This document shows, piece after piece, positions 49,966 through 50,117 of a stretch of 50,117 nt of DNA. This DNA is from an uncultured Porphyromonadaceae bacterium (GTDB taxonomy: Bacteria > Bacteroidota > Bacteroidia > Bacteroidales > Muribaculaceae), in assembly GCA_947427285.1 (NCBI GenBank), contig CANEHE010000015.1:1-50117 (forward strand), written 5' to 3'. The notes under the pieces are model-generated. The model did no database searches and was not told where the DNA came from. It saw only the letters and a list, made by a program, of their open reading frames with translations. Position numbers and translations under genes: made by a program. Every line of letters starts with the position of its first letter. The stretch's first letter is position 1.

Positions 49966-50117
49966 ACCCCTTCTTTAGGGTGATTTCCCTCCCAAATATA
50001 TTGTTTTTACATGTCGATGTATTTATAAATATATTTTAACACTCAGCTAACAGTGTGGTCAGCAGGTTATTGGCAATAAGCAGGAGAGGGGTATAACAAA
50101 AAAGGTCTAAAAAAGTT
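49966..50117. other. Right-edge noncoding stretch
   Basis: No gene, RNA or repeat array is supported. It is AT-rich (TATATT words), and there is only a weak four-base inverted repeat near 49968. A promoter or terminator may lie here but neither is convincing. Confidence 0.4.

Overview
The window reads as a chromosome segment of a gut-type Bacteroidales bacterium. Evidence for this: many starts follow the Bacteroidetes promoter pattern TTTG, 19-21 bases, TAnnTTTG; Shine-Dalgarno sequences are mostly absent; and the protein families are typical of the order (DUF5723, DUF4294, PCMD, GLUG/BspA-like surface proteins, type IX secretion tails, gingipain-type C25 peptidase). Family Muribaculaceae is a guess. 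No tRNA, rRNA, CRISPR array, integrase or transposase was seen.

Layout. 0.1-1.9 kb (-): a CbiMN fusion and CbiQ of an energy-coupling-factor Co/Ni importer. 2.2-2.8 kb (+): a small lipoprotein. 3.0-11.7 kb (+): a compact phage-derived head and packaging module, comprising a scaffold-like acidic protein, an HK97-fold-type major capsid protein, an unknown protein, a portal, a beta-rich nozzle-like protein and the large terminase. A host-type U32/TrhP gene lies in it on the opposite strand. No integration, replication, lysis, tail-fibre or regulatory genes accompany it. 11.8-15.1 kb (+): a large lipoprotein with a DUF5723 outer-membrane protein. 15.4-20.6 kb (+): an S74-chaperone protein with a type IX tail, then a lower-GC pair (C25 peptidase and a two-repeat secreted protein). 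20.7-25.0 kb (-): an SDR with a zinc-ribbon-like tail and an M6 metalloprotease. 25.2-26.1 kb (+): a DUF3791-DUF3990-DUF3791 toxin-antitoxin-like operon. 26.1-29.3 kb: mscL (-), gapA and recA (+). 29.3-38.0 kb (-): TatD hydrolase with a small secreted protein, then a three-gene surface-protein operon ending in a giant GLUG/leucine-rich-repeat protein. 38.5-42.9 kb (+): PCMD protein, dapB, lepB, WbqC-like and DUF4294 genes. 42.9-48.5 kb (-): a TPR protein, an outer-membrane barrel and a conserved hypothetical. 48.9-50.0 kb (+): ychF.

Two features stand out. First is the isolated capsid-portal-terminase module with host-like base composition, its own host-type promoter, seven AACCATTT copies in two leaders, and a terminase whose nuclease half looks eroded. 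Second is a set of degenerate seven-base tandem repeats (GTAnnnA, AAAATTC, RCCTAAA, GTnnCAG) just after genes. They are often preceded by a hairpin that straddles the stop codon, and they often supply the stop codon and last residues of the protein. A promoter block and a GGGACGCGA hairpin element are also repeated around the window.
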